DNA from: Verrucomicrobiota bacterium
GTDB lineage: Bacteria; Verrucomicrobiota; Verrucomicrobiia; Opitutales; Seribacteraceae
NCBI GenBank assembly: GCA_028343845.1
Contig: JAOLZO010000017.1
Location: forward strand, 1 to 52,601
DNA: 52,601 bases
Reading direction: 5' to 3'
The position numbers and the translations under genes were made by a program. Below, piece after piece: positions 1 through 8,346 of the stretch. The stretch's first letter is position 1. Each line of letters opens with the position of its first letter. The notes under the pieces were generated by a model. It was not told where the DNA came from and ran no database searches. It saw nothing but the letters and a program-made list of their open reading frames with translations.

Positions 1-951
1 TTGAGCCCTGCCGAATCCATTGTATCGGGCTATCGTATTGTTATCGAAATAGACTCCGGTGCATGGGGCCAACATGAACAGCCATGACTGTCCATCGTAG
101 CACACGTTGAAGGACACTCTCCAGTTATGGATTTCCTGTCGAAATGGCGGCCAATCATAGTCCCAGCTGGATTCGATGAACCCGGCATTTCCTTCCGAAT
201 AGTTATGATGAACGTAGATGTTTTTCTTATGGTATTTGCCGCAATCTATTTCGATGGCGCCGCCGTCTGAGCCCCACGGGCTGTCTTTGGTCCCAAAGTT
301 CTTGATGGTGTTGTATGACACTTCCTGGTTTCCGATGTTTAAGTGTATCCCCATCGGCCCCCAGCTGCTTTTTGAGGTTCGCCAGAGCGCATAGCTCGGA
401 CCATCCAGATAATTCTCCGTGATCAGGGTATGCTCGCCGGCCGACATGATGCCCTGGCCGGTCTTGATGAATTCATTGTTTCGGATGATGCAATGATCCG
501 CTCCGCGCTCGATTCGAAGAGCGGCCAATCTGGTCATGATGATCATTCCCGATACGCGCTCGCCCGGGGTATCGTGAAAATGCAGGTTTTCCACAATGAG
601 GTAATCGCCGCCAAGGATGAGCGCGTTCCCGCTGGCATCGCGGGTAGTGGGATTGGTAAACGTGGGCAGGTCTCCCTTTCCGTATGAAGTCAGCCGTATC
701 GGCTTGGCCGCCGTGCCGGATTCACTGATCCGAATATTGCCGGAAAAGGCAGACCCCCTCTTGAAGTGGACTACGTCGCCTGCCGCCAGTGATGCTGACT
801 CCGCTTTCTTATGGGACTTCCAGGGCGTGCGCATCGAGAGACCGTCATTGCCATCCGATCCATCGACCGAATCGACGTAATAATCAGCGCCACTGGAATG
901 AGTGGCCGTGAAGAAAAGAAAGAAGGCAAAAAAGATGATATATGGCTTAAT
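1..951 (-). CDS. Secreted right-handed parallel beta-helix protein (partial, ATT start)
   Basis: An open frame of 317 codons without a stop runs from 951 to the window edge, so the C-terminus is missing. It begins with a hydrophobic signal peptide (KPYIIFFAFFLFF, then a short polar stretch before ADYYVD). It continues with the pattern typical of PVC parallel beta-helix proteins: YYVDSVDG near the N-terminus, a GDVVHF turn, then rungs such as LIVENLHFHD, CIIRNNEF, TLITENYLDG and NIYVHHNYSEG. Such folds occur in polysaccharide lyases and related carbohydrate-active proteins; no catalytic residues can be assigned. The frame has no ATG, GTG or TTG before the signal peptide. The only sensible start is ATT at 951-949, preceded by AAGGA at 962-958 with six bases between. 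It lies one base downstream of the sulfatase stop codon, so the two are co-transcribed and probably translationally coupled. Fold and export are confident; substrate is unknown. Confidence 0.8.
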   Translation of the reverse strand, partial: MKPYIIFFAFFLFFTATHSSGADYYVDSVDGSDGNDGLSMRTPWKSHKKAESASLAAGDVVHFKRGSAFSGNIRISESGTAAKPIRLTSYGKGDLPTFTNPTTRDASGNALILGGDYLIVENLHFHDTPGERVSGMIIMTRLAALRIERGADHCIIRNNEFIKTGQGIMSAGEHTLITENYLDGPSYALWRTSKSSWGPMGIHLNIGNQEVSYNTIKNFGTKDSPWGSDGGAIEIDCGKYHKKNIYVHHNYSEGNAGFIESSWDYDWPPFRQEIHNWRVSFNVCYDGQSWLFMLAPCTGVYFDNNTIARYNGFGRAQ

Positions 952-952
952 C

Positions 953-2311
953 TTATTTCCTTTTCGGTTTTTTCTTCTTGGTTCCGGGAACCTTGCGCAC
1001 GCCGGTTACGCGCTCATAGTCGATCTTGGCCCCCTTCGTCGGATAGTCGTCCAAGGCCGCCTGCAGGCTCTTGCGGACAGCGCTTGGTTCCGCCCTTTCA
1101 CCCAGAGGTTTCTCTTCGCGTACGTCATTGATCACGTCGAAGAAGCGACCGTCACGATAGAGCTTGTGGCGCTTGTTGCGCGCCCAGGCGACCTCCCAAT
1201 GGGAATACATCGTATCGAATTTCTGCGAGAACGGACGGGGAAAGTAGTAGCCGTAAATCCACTCCCGCTTCTTGCCTTCCTTCCCCAGGCATTGGGGCCA
1301 GAAGCTCCACCCGTCTCCCTTGGTGATTTTCTTGGCCGGTAGATCCGCGGCCTCGACGATGGTCGGGAAAAGATCGGAAAAGCAGATCAGGTCCTTGTTC
1401 ACCTGGCCGGCCTTGATACGCCCGGGAAGGTTGACGATCAACGGCACCTTGGTTCCATGGTCGTGGGTGTAGCCCTTGCCGCCCTTGCGCTGCGTACCGA
1501 AAAAGTCGATAGTCAGGGTGGAGTTGGTCCCATTGTCCGCCGTGAAGATCATCAAGGTATTCTCACGCAGTCCAAGCTCGATCAGGGCGTCCTCGATCCG
1601 TCCGACGCAATGATCCATGTAGGCCACCATGTCGATGAAGTTCCGCTTCGCATTCTTGCTCTTGCGATCCTTGCTTCGTGGGGTCGGATCAAAAGGATTG
1701 TGCGGCAGGTTCATCGGGTAGTAGGCGAGAAACGGCTTGTCCTTGTTCGTCTTGATGAAGTCGATCAGGTAATCCGCGATGACCGTCGATCCGTATTTTT
1801 CCTCCCCGTGGTTGATGACCTTGCCGTCATGCATCAGGGAGGGTTTCCAATAACGACTGCGTGCCGTCCCCGGAATGTTCCAGACGCAATGCCGGTCAAA
1901 GCCAGCTTCTTTTGGCGAGATGCCAGTTTGAGTAGTCAGCAACTGCCACTTGCCCGCCACGGCGGTGGCATATCCCTGAGCTTTGAAGTGATTGGCAAAA
2001 GTCGGTTCGCCCTTGGGGAAGACTCCAAAGTCGACGTAATTGAACACGTTCGATTTTCCGGTCATCAGGTTCACGCGACTGGGCGTGCACAACGGCGTCG
2101 AGTGGCAGTGGTCGAAGCGCATGCCCTTGGCCGCGAGGGCGTCAAGACGGGGTGTCGAGAACTCCTTGCTCCCGTAAGCGCTGAAACATTCATACCCGAC
2201 GTCATCGGCCATGATGAGCACGACGTTTAGTTTTTTTGATTCCGCCTGGCTCACGGAAGCGGTCTGCAGAAGCACCGCAAGAAAGAGTATTATGACTTTA
2301 TTTATGGACAT
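953..2311 (-). CDS. Type I (formylglycine-dependent) sulfatase, exported
   Basis: This is a 452-residue sulfatase of the alkaline-phosphatase superfamily (arylsulfatase/CAZyme-associated S1 type), which hydrolyses sulfate esters. It has a signal peptide ending near SQAES. NVVLIMADDVG (residues 29-39) supplies the paired metal-binding aspartates. The signature CTPSR at residues 75-79 contains the Cys converted to formylglycine. A second metal-binding region reads IFTADNGT (around residue 257), and GGKGYTHDHGTKVP follows downstream. The C-terminus is lysine-rich (GTKKKKPKRK). The beta-helix gene begins immediately after its stop, suggesting a two-gene unit acting on a sulfated polymer. Which sulfated substrate cannot be read from sequence. 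A separate anaerobic or formylglycine-generating maturase would be needed and is not in the window. Confidence 0.93.
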   Translation of the reverse strand: MSINKVIILFLAVLLQTASVSQAESKKLNVVLIMADDVGYECFSAYGSKEFSTPRLDALAAKGMRFDHCHSTPLCTPSRVNLMTGKSNVFNYVDFGVFPKGEPTFANHFKAQGYATAVAGKWQLLTTQTGISPKEAGFDRHCVWNIPGTARSRYWKPSLMHDGKVINHGEEKYGSTVIADYLIDFIKTNKDKPFLAYYPMNLPHNPFDPTPRSKDRKSKNAKRNFIDMVAYMDHCVGRIEDALIELGLRENTLMIFTADNGTNSTLTIDFFGTQRKGGKGYTHDHGTKVPLIVNLPGRIKAGQVNKDLICFSDLFPTIVEAADLPAKKITKGDGWSFWPQCLGKEGKKREWIYGYYFPRPFSQKFDTMYSHWEVAWARNKRHKLYRDGRFFDVINDVREEKPLGERAEPSAVRKSLQAALDDYPTKGAKIDYERVTGVRKVPGTKKKKPKRK

Positions 2312-2351
2312 TGTTCGCCAAAATATAGGTTAAGCATTACCTTCAAAAGAA

Positions 2352-2717
2352 ATGAAATATCGAGATCAATGCGCAAGGTTGTCCAAATTACAGGATTCTG
2401 GCGATAACGAAGAATGCTGGAAAGAATTCTACACCGAAGACGTCGTGAGGCGAATCACTGGGCTTGAGCCGCTTGTCGGCCGTGACGCATGCCGAGAACA
2501 AGTGCAGCATTTCATAGACGGCTTGACAGGGGCGCCAAAGATTGAACCCACCGCGATCGCATTCGATGATGAGAATCAGGTAAGCATTGTCGAGTTTCGG
2601 CACGACTTCAGTCATAAGGAGTGGGGCGAGATTTCTCAGATGCAGACACACGTCCAGCGGTGGCGCGAAGGCAGGATCTATGAAGAGAATATCTACGTCA
2701 TAAATCTAAAGTCGTGA
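2352..2717 (+). CDS. SnoaL/NTF2-like small protein
   Basis: The 121-residue product has no signal peptide. Its layout matches the SnoaL-like/NTF2-like cone fold: an N-terminal helix with the W-x-E-F-Y-TEDVV start, GRDACREQVQHFIDG for the second helix, then beta strands ending QRWREGRIYEENIYVINL. Members of this superfamily are isomerases, hydrolases or ligand-binding proteins, and the exact function cannot be assigned. It is divergent from the sulfatase, with about 40 bases between the two starts that must hold both promoters. A purine-rich AAAAGAA stretch precedes the ATG. Fold assignment is fairly secure; activity is unknown. Confidence 0.75.
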   Translation: MKYRDQCARLSKLQDSGDNEECWKEFYTEDVVRRITGLEPLVGRDACREQVQHFIDGLTGAPKIEPTAIAFDDENQVSIVEFRHDFSHKEWGEISQMQTHVQRWREGRIYEENIYVINLKS

Positions 2718-2787
2718 CGGAAACGAAAACGTGCTTTATCTGGAATCCAATCAAACGCTCATAATTAATCTCCTCTGACTCGCACAA

Positions 2788-3516
2788 ATGCACGCTTACG
2801 GATCTCTTATCGCAACCTTTGCCATTGCTTTGGCCTTGCCTTGTCAAATACATGCTGAGAACGGCAAGACACGGGAGTTGTCCGCTTGTGATCCAGTGGC
2901 CACGGCCAGATGGGTCACCTGCCTCTATACCCTGCAGAAGGGCAAACTTGCCTTCGATGCAGGAAATGCAAACCGCTTGCATGGCCAGATTTCGCTGACT
3001 GCGAATGCCAAGGTCGGTCCGGGCGAAGACGGGCATATCATCATCGACCAGAAAGGTTTTTTGCCTGTTAGCTACGGAAAATCGGCGGGATATGAAACTT
3101 TTTTCTTCACGACTCCCCTGACCCACGTCAGTCCGTTAACCTTGGATGATTTCGTTCCCTACGACAAAGATATCGTGGTACAAGAGGATTCCTCCATGTT
3201 CCGCAAGCTTGGAGAAGCCTTGCATTACCACTTCACAGGCCTTGCAACAAAGAAGCCCGATCATCATCGTGTCGAGGACGTCCTTGGCTATCCCGCTGAC
3301 TATTACGTCTGGGAGGTGGGAGGCTCAACCGTTTTTCTCAAAGCGTACCAGGGAAACGACTCCCATGGTTTGATGCTACGGGTTTGCTCAAAAGCGACTG
3401 AGGTGGGACGTGCTGAGATCGCGCGTCAGCGAAGCCGTATCTCCAGAGCCAAGAGCTCGGCGAAGAAAGAGGTTTTTCGAGGCTGGGGCGAACCACTGGA
3501 GATCACGAACGACTGA
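2788..3516 (+). CDS. Secreted protein of unknown function
   Basis: I do not recognise the family of this 242-residue protein. The first 24 residues form a signal peptide (ATFAIALALPCQIHAENG). The mature part is soluble-looking, with two cysteines early (SACDPVATARWVTC), a central segment rich in aromatic residues (YGKSAGYETFFF), and a basic, Arg/Ser-rich stretch near the C-terminus (ARQRSRISRAKSSAKK). Spacing to the preceding NTF2-like gene is 70 bases on the same strand, so co-transcription is possible. It converges with the small lipoprotein gene at 3556-4047. The coding frame is continuous with normal composition. Confidence 0.6.
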   Translation: MHAYGSLIATFAIALALPCQIHAENGKTRELSACDPVATARWVTCLYTLQKGKLAFDAGNANRLHGQISLTANAKVGPGEDGHIIIDQKGFLPVSYGKSAGYETFFFTTPLTHVSPLTLDDFVPYDKDIVVQEDSSMFRKLGEALHYHFTGLATKKPDHHRVEDVLGYPADYYVWEVGGSTVFLKAYQGNDSHGLMLRVCSKATEVGRAEIARQRSRISRAKSSAKKEVFRGWGEPLEITND

Positions 3517-3555
3517 CTGGAAAACAATCCTCATCGATCAGAGTAAGGATTCTCT

Positions 3556-4047
3556 TCATCTCATTTCAGTCGGCGCTTTAAGCAAAATGTCTTTTGAGGA
3601 GTTCACATCTATAATAAGGCCCGTTTTTCTGACAAAGTTCATGGGCGCATCGAAGGTAGATAGTTTTCCGGTCACAAAGACGCGCGTTGGTTTGTCTGCG
3701 AAATCGGTGGCTTCGAACAGAGCCACTAGTTCGTCGTGTCTGTCGTCTACGCGAATGAGAATGCTAAAAGACTGACCCACGTCGTCCGAAGGTTTGGCTT
3801 TTAGATCGAACCTCCATTTTCCAGGTTGGTTAACACCCGAGTCCTTGGGAAACACGTTGCCGCCATCCACATAACCCCAAACCTTGAGAACTTTGCCTCG
3901 ATGAGCCAGCACTTCCTCACGGTTTTTGGCGAAACCTTTTTTGCTGAATGAGGAAGCCGGTACATACCCGCCTATCGGTTTGTCCACACAACCCCCAAGA
4001 AGCAGGGGCGCTATCAAAATGATTAGAAACAAGGGTAAGGAATTCAT
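3556..4047 (-). CDS. Small lipoprotein, possible OB-fold domain
   Basis: The 163-residue protein begins with a lipoprotein signal peptide whose lipobox is LLGGC, giving a lipidated Cys at residue 20. The mature part contains two beta-rich stretches, KVLKVWGYVDGGNVF and PTRVFVTGKLSTFDAP. They resemble the strands of an OB-fold domain found in small envelope proteins ('HxGKxxxVxGxV' type). That domain assignment is by pattern only. It lies 70 bases downstream of the SGNH-esterase reading frame on the same strand and could be the last gene of that long block or have its own promoter. It converges with the secreted unknown gene at 2788-3516. Function unknown. Confidence 0.65.
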   Translation of the reverse strand: MNSLPLFLIILIAPLLLGGCVDKPIGGYVPASSFSKKGFAKNREEVLAHRGKVLKVWGYVDGGNVFPKDSGVNQPGKWRFDLKAKPSDDVGQSFSILIRVDDRHDELVALFEATDFADKPTRVFVTGKLSTFDAPMNFVRKTGLIIDVNSSKDILLKAPTEMR

Positions 4048-4117
4048 GGATGCAGGGCTAATCGCTCATTTTAAAATAAGGAATCATTGCTATGGATGGT
4101 CGGGGATAGAGCCAAGT

Positions 4118-5560
4118 TCAATCTACTGGAAGCTCGATCGGAACTTCACAGAAGGTGAGGGCCGCGAGGTCATTTACGCCCCAGATGATGGATTGATCCT
4201 GCCTCCATTTGCCGCCTCTGACGTAGGAAAGGTTCTTGGCCGCGGTGGGCCCGGCTAGTTTCAAAGTGATGGTTTTTTCGGAGCCACCCACGGCGGTCAG
4301 CTCAGCCGAGTCATCATCGAGATAAAACCGCTCGATGATTTCTTCGTCCCATTTCAAGTCCTGATCGAAAACCAACCTGATTTCGTCTTTCCTGTCGCTG
4401 ACATAAGAGACGCTCCGGATATTGGGCGGCGTTATCGAGGTCTTCGGTTCGACCCCATAGTTGTATTGGTTCACCAAGGGAACCAGTTGCCTAGCCATCG
4501 CCGCATAGCCTTCCGCCAAGTAGTGGCAACCACCACCCGGCCGGATACCGAGGGTCGAAAGAACGCTCATGTTGGAGAACTGCTTGGGCAATTGTCTTTG
4601 CCGCTCCCGCAAGCGGTCGCCTTCAACCGACCGACTGCCACAGGCCCCCGGCCAAATCTGATGGATATAGTAGTGTTTTATATTCGGATAGTCCTGCTTC
4701 CAAGCCGCCGACATGCGGATGAAATATTCTTCATAATTCACCCAACCATAGGCACCGCTCGCTCCTGACTCTCCCTGATCGTTTTCCCCCTGATGCCAAA
4801 GTACAGCGCGAACTCCGTGCGTAAGTTTCGCTTGTTGCAAGCGCCACAAAAGCCGGCCGTATATGGTGGTCACGTCCGTCGGGTCGGCCTCGTTGCGCTG
4901 GTGCTGGTCAACCCGGGTTCCACCCTGTGCCCCATTGATGATGCAGATGGGAATCTTATGGGTTTCGATAAGCGTCTTGCCCAGCTCCACGCCCCAATAG
5001 CCAATTTGGTAATGATGATGATTTGGGCCGCCGTTGAAAGACAAGGCGTTGCCCCAGACCGCGTCCCGGGCTCTATCCTTGTTCGTGCTCGGCGTACCGA
5101 AGCTGCGCAGCCAGGGGCTGCGGTACGGATGCACGACTCGTTGGTCCGTCCAGGCTTCGGCATTGGACTGGCCCTGAATGACGAAGACGTCGCCGCAGAC
5201 CAAGTCGTTGGCTTTTTCCAGAATCGTTTCGGCCCCGCCACGCTTGATGCCGAACTCCGTGCGATAGGCAATCAGGCCCGCCTGCAAGCTTGCGGCCAAG
5301 GCGTACTTTTTGTCGGCTCCGATCTTCTGGCCCTGCGTGTCGATCAGCTTGTCCCCGGCATAGAGCCTGAGGAATACCGAATCAGCCGGTTCCGTGAGCG
5401 TTCCTCTGTAGTGAAGCGTTCCCTTTCCCTTGTCGTCGCGAGAGTAGAACTGATGATCCACCGGTTTCTCATCGGCGGAAGGAATGCGTTTCACCCAGTC
5501 ATCCTGCTTTGTTTCGACCACTTCGATCCGGACGGAGCGTGATACCACGCCCCCCCCCAT
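4118..5560 (-). CDS. SGNH sialate O-acetylesterase-like domain (3' half of a split gene)
   Basis: This frame encodes the catalytic half of a carbohydrate esterase of the sialate O-acetylesterase/SGNH type, which removes acetyl groups from sugars. Visible motifs are the nucleophile block VIQGQSNAEAW, GYWGVELGK, the oxyanion block NGAQGGTR, the WHQGEND block and a C-terminal GGGCHYLAEGY carrying the probable catalytic His. The normal Asp of DxxH is not seen there. About 90 residues of beta-sandwich-like linker precede the SGNH domain. The frame has no signal peptide and no Shine-Dalgarno sequence. The only ATG before the esterase (5560) lies inside the nine-base homopolymer junction with the upstream frame. 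I therefore read it as the second half of one protein with the 5499-7199 frame. Removing one base from the homopolymer would fuse them into an about 1026-residue exported enzyme. Confidence 0.85.
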   Translation of the reverse strand: MGGGVVSRSVRIEVVETKQDDWVKRIPSADEKPVDHQFYSRDDKGKGTLHYRGTLTEPADSVFLRLYAGDKLIDTQGQKIGADKKYALAASLQAGLIAYRTEFGIKRGGAETILEKANDLVCGDVFVIQGQSNAEAWTDQRVVHPYRSPWLRSFGTPSTNKDRARDAVWGNALSFNGGPNHHHYQIGYWGVELGKTLIETHKIPICIINGAQGGTRVDQHQRNEADPTDVTTIYGRLLWRLQQAKLTHGVRAVLWHQGENDQGESGASGAYGWVNYEEYFIRMSAAWKQDYPNIKHYYIHQIWPGACGSRSVEGDRLRERQRQLPKQFSNMSVLSTLGIRPGGGCHYLAEGYAAMARQLVPLVNQYNYGVEPKTSITPPNIRSVSYVSDRKDEIRLVFDQDLKWDEEIIERFYLDDDSAELTAVGGSEKTITLKLAGPTAAKNLSYVRGGKWRQDQSIIWGVNDLAALTFCEVPIELPVD

Positions 5561-7199
5561 TGTCGAGGGCAAGCTCAATGGTCAGGTTTCCGCTGTTCTG
5601 GGCCCGTTGCAACACCAGCTTTCCGTTGCCAGATTCGTTGATCGTGGCCATGCCCGAAACCTTCCATGAGTAGTTCAGTTCGCCGGCCCCTTTGGACTTC
5701 ATCTCCTTTAGGTTGCTGATCGAGGGTACGATCTCCAGTTCATCCCTGCCATTCCACCTTTTGGGAGCTTTGAGCGTGTACGCGGGATCCGGTACGCTCT
5801 CCCGGATGGCAATTCGGATGGTCCGAGTTTTCACACCGGATGCGAAGACCGCCCTGAACTGCAAGGTGACCGATTTGTCTTCGGCAACCCGTCCGGCGTC
5901 AAAAGTATGGTTGAAGCGGTCGACGGCGAGGATCTCCGACTGGTCGCCATCCTGCAAAACCCAGTAGACCTTTCTGGCTCCTCCCGCTTTGGTGGACAGG
6001 GCGATCGAGGATCCCTCCTCCATCTCCAAATTTGACTCCGAGACCGAGAACTCGTCCCCATCCTGAACCAGTGGTCCGACCAATGACTGCAAAGGCTTCT
6101 GGTTCTCGAAACAGAGCTTCAGCCAGTTGGCCGAGCGGGCCACTGATTCGAAGCGCACCTCGTCGAGAGCGCCATTGAAAGGTCCGCGCCCGTTTCCATG
6201 ATCACCCAGATCAACGGGTGTTGACGTCGGGGTTCTCAACGTACCGAGCTTGCTAACTTCCTCCCCGTAGTTGTTGATCGTCCGCTCCAGAATGCCATCG
6301 ACGTAAAAGCGGACCATGTCCCCGGAAACGGCAAGGGCGACGTGCCGCCATTCGTTACGGGGCAAGAGGCTGGCGCACCTTGGGTCAAAGCCGTAGAGAT
6401 GAAACCGGGGCTGCCCTCTTCCCGTCATGGTGAAATAAGACAAGCCCATGTTCGGCTTCTGCCCCCGTTCCGGCTCACCCCATCCGCCAATTGACGCCTG
6501 AGCCCAGTTGCGCCCCTCGAAGCTGGTCGGGTTTACCCAGGCCGACATCGTACGGTCGGCATTGCCCGAGGGCATGCAGGTCACCCGACGGCCCGACTTG
6601 GCCCCGGGCGGACGGATGACGAGAATTTGATTCACGCCGAACTCCTGGGCGTCACCGATGATGCCGGTAGCATTGACCGTTGGCTTGTCCGGTCTGTTGA
6701 CGCCGTCCAGGTTGTTGGAAGTGGCGTCTTCCAAGTTGTCACCCAAATGCCAGACAGCGGCGAATCCTTCCGTGGTTCGGAATACATGCTCGCCATTACT
6801 TTCAGTGGAAACCTTATCATTGCCCCAATGCATCTTGATCGCCTGCTGATCCTTGCCCTTGATGGTCGGGATCCGTACCCAAATATCGGCCTCGCCACCC
6901 TCTGCATCCCAGCGTTCGATTTGGTAGGCCAATGGCTTGCCCGTGGAGGAGAAGCGGATGTCCTCGCCCTGGGGTTTCGCCTCGCTAAAATCGAAGTAGT
7001 CCTTGTTGAGCCGAATCAGCAACGGGAAGTTTTTCTCGACCGCCGATGCCGGCAGGTCCGCTCCGGCAGAGTCCGTGACGAGGTACGTCGAGCCCGAGTG
7101 TTTCCAGTCGTCATACTGAGCCGACGCCTGAGAAAGGAATCCGGCGAAAACCAAGACAAGGATCAATCGGGGCACATAAAAGGACGCATTCATTTTCAT
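5499..7199 (-). CDS. Secreted DUF2341-LamG protein (5' half of a split sialate O-acetylesterase)
   Basis: This 566-residue frame starts with a signal peptide (LVFAGFLSQASAQ). A DUF2341-like domain follows (about residues 50-130; NFPLLIRL, DIRFSSTGKPLAYQIERW, ADIWVRIPTI). A LamG/concanavalin-like domain occupies about 165-370 (TMSAWVNPTSF, WRHVALAVSGDMVRFYVDGI, GALDEVRF), then linker beta domains. The final 18 residues after DNGGG are basic and unlike the family, because the frame shifts at a run of nine G (coding strand, 5558-5550). The true continuation is the SGNH esterase in the next frame. Its start overlaps the stop of the previous gene by one base (TAATG), with GGAGG five bases upstream, so it is translationally coupled. 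LamG and DUF2341 domains presumably target glycans. Two readings are open: sequencing error, or real slippage/phase variation. Confidence 0.85.
   Translation of the reverse strand: MKMNASFYVPRLILVLVFAGFLSQASAQYDDWKHSGSTYLVTDSAGADLPASAVEKNFPLLIRLNKDYFDFSEAKPQGEDIRFSSTGKPLAYQIERWDAEGGEADIWVRIPTIKGKDQQAIKMHWGNDKVSTESNGEHVFRTTEGFAAVWHLGDNLEDATSNNLDGVNRPDKPTVNATGIIGDAQEFGVNQILVIRPPGAKSGRRVTCMPSGNADRTMSAWVNPTSFEGRNWAQASIGGWGEPERGQKPNMGLSYFTMTGRGQPRFHLYGFDPRCASLLPRNEWRHVALAVSGDMVRFYVDGILERTINNYGEEVSKLGTLRTPTSTPVDLGDHGNGRGPFNGALDEVRFESVARSANWLKLCFENQKPLQSLVGPLVQDGDEFSVSESNLEMEEGSSIALSTKAGGARKVYWVLQDGDQSEILAVDRFNHTFDAGRVAEDKSVTLQFRAVFASGVKTRTIRIAIRESVPDPAYTLKAPKRWNGRDELEIVPSISNLKEMKSKGAGELNYSWKVSGMATINESGNGKLVLQRAQNSGNLTIELALDNGGGRGITLRPDRSGRNKAG
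5550..5558 (-). repeat. Nine-base C/G homopolymer at a reading-frame break
   Basis: The plus strand shows nine consecutive C (nine G on the coding strand). Upstream of it the DUF2341-LamG frame is open; downstream the SGNH-esterase frame is open one base out of phase. Eight G would give DNGGGVVSRSV with both halves in frame. Such tracts are classic sites of sequencing error, but also of polymerase slippage and phase variation. Confidence 0.9.
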
Positions 7200-8335
7200 T
7201 ATTCCTCCCGCCTTTCAGGATTGGACCCGCGCTTCGTTGGTTTATTCCCGATACGCGCAATACGAACAAGCACTTTATCTCCCACGGGTTGACTTACAGC
7301 AACGCCCAAGGAACGACTGGGGTCTGAATTCCGGTTGTCTTTTTCGACATGAAGTGAGCGACGGGATGCGACTAGTACGTCTCCGGGTTCGACAGGCCCG
7401 CTGACTTTGGCCCAGGCGAGTCCGCGCACCATAACAAAGGTACCTGCGTCATCGACCTTCGCTACCACGAAAGGCAATTTCTCTCCGTGCTTGCTGACAG
7501 GCTTGACGCTCAACCGGGCGCTGGTGTCGAGGGCAACAACATCGCCTTTAACCAGACCATCCGGTGCATGCATAAAGACCATGACACCGGCAGGATCGTC
7601 CCTCTGAGGGACGGGTAGTCCTAAATTACAAGATACAAAATGGGCATCTCCAATCCACAGTCCGCCGCCGGAAACGTAGAGGCCGGGCATGGTGAGTATC
7701 CCGTCATCGGCATCGTTAGTCCCCCATGTCAGCACTGGTTCGGAAACCGAGTCTATGTGGTGCAAACCAGCGGAATCAGGAGAGCCTCCTCTTCTCCTGA
7801 AGTTATAGAAATTACCAAATCCGACTTCCGTGTTATGCGTTTGATATCTCCACCTGGCTCCCACCGGTTTTCCATCCTTGTCGAGTTTCTCGATCATCAA
7901 GGGCAAGTTCATCTCTCCGCCGCTTGGCATCGTATTAAGAGATAATGCGGGTTGAGTTTCATCCGCAAGAATTGTTCGTGGTTCGCGAGGATCGCAAATC
8001 GATACGTCGTCGTGGTCATACAGAAGAACTGCTGCAGGAGAAAGGATGCGTAATCTGTATTTTCCATTTGGAGCAGAGAAACCGTATCGTCCGCCTGCGT
8101 CGGCAGTGATGGGATTCGCAAGAGGTTTCTTACCCTGCGAATCGGCGAATACGTCAGCTAGGTCCATGGTGCCGGCAACCATAACAAAGACTTGCGCATT
8201 CGCGACCGCTGCTCCGGTCACAGGGTCGGCGACTCGCCCGTGATGCGTCTTCATTGCGTACCCATATCCAGGCAATATGAAGAAGATTATGGATAAAACC
8301 AAATAGACATAAAAGATGGGTGTGGATTTCATCAC
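7199..8335 (-). CDS. Secreted tail-fibre-like protein (third of three related proteins)
   Basis: The 378-residue product has an N-terminal signal peptide/hydrophobic segment. It carries an N-terminal beta domain with the pattern seen in phage tail-fibre and carboxypeptidase-regulatory-like proteins (VFADSQGKKPLANPITADAGGRYGFSAPNGKYRL). A variable central region follows. A C-terminal domain carries GDVVALD, FVMVRGLAWAKV and PGDVLVAS, then SLGVAV. The same N- and C-terminal patterns recur in the two genes upstream. It starts at GTG 8335 (or ATG 8332), with AGGAGG at good distance; that site overlaps the stop of the preceding gene. Its own stop overlaps the esterase start (TAATG). The gene is embedded in a run with an esterase, so surface display and glycan binding is a plausible role. 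No enzymatic motif is visible. Confidence 0.7.
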   Translation of the reverse strand: MMKSTPIFYVYLVLSIIFFILPGYGYAMKTHHGRVADPVTGAAVANAQVFVMVAGTMDLADVFADSQGKKPLANPITADAGGRYGFSAPNGKYRLRILSPAAVLLYDHDDVSICDPREPRTILADETQPALSLNTMPSGGEMNLPLMIEKLDKDGKPVGARWRYQTHNTEVGFGNFYNFRRRGGSPDSAGLHHIDSVSEPVLTWGTNDADDGILTMPGLYVSGGGLWIGDAHFVSCNLGLPVPQRDDPAGVMVFMHAPDGLVKGDVVALDTSARLSVKPVSKHGEKLPFVVAKVDDAGTFVMVRGLAWAKVSGPVEPGDVLVASRRSLHVEKDNRNSDPSRSLGVAVSQPVGDKVLVRIARIGNKPTKRGSNPERREE

Positions 8336-8346
8336 TAAAGAACCTC

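Noticed and set aside
902-2230. Long plus-strand open frames opposite the sulfatase (for example 1457-2230)
   Set aside because: They mirror the sulfatase frame, encode low-complexity or basic peptides without family motifs, and the sulfatase on the other strand is beyond doubt.
4793-5542. Open frame of about 249 codons opposite the SGNH esterase
   Set aside because: Shadow of the esterase: no motif, no ribosome-binding site, and esterase motifs are complete on the minus strand.
5560-5578. TTG at 5578 as an independent start for the esterase frame
   Set aside because: No Shine-Dalgarno sequence, no signal peptide for an enzyme family that is exported, and the frame aligns as a continuation of the upstream protein.
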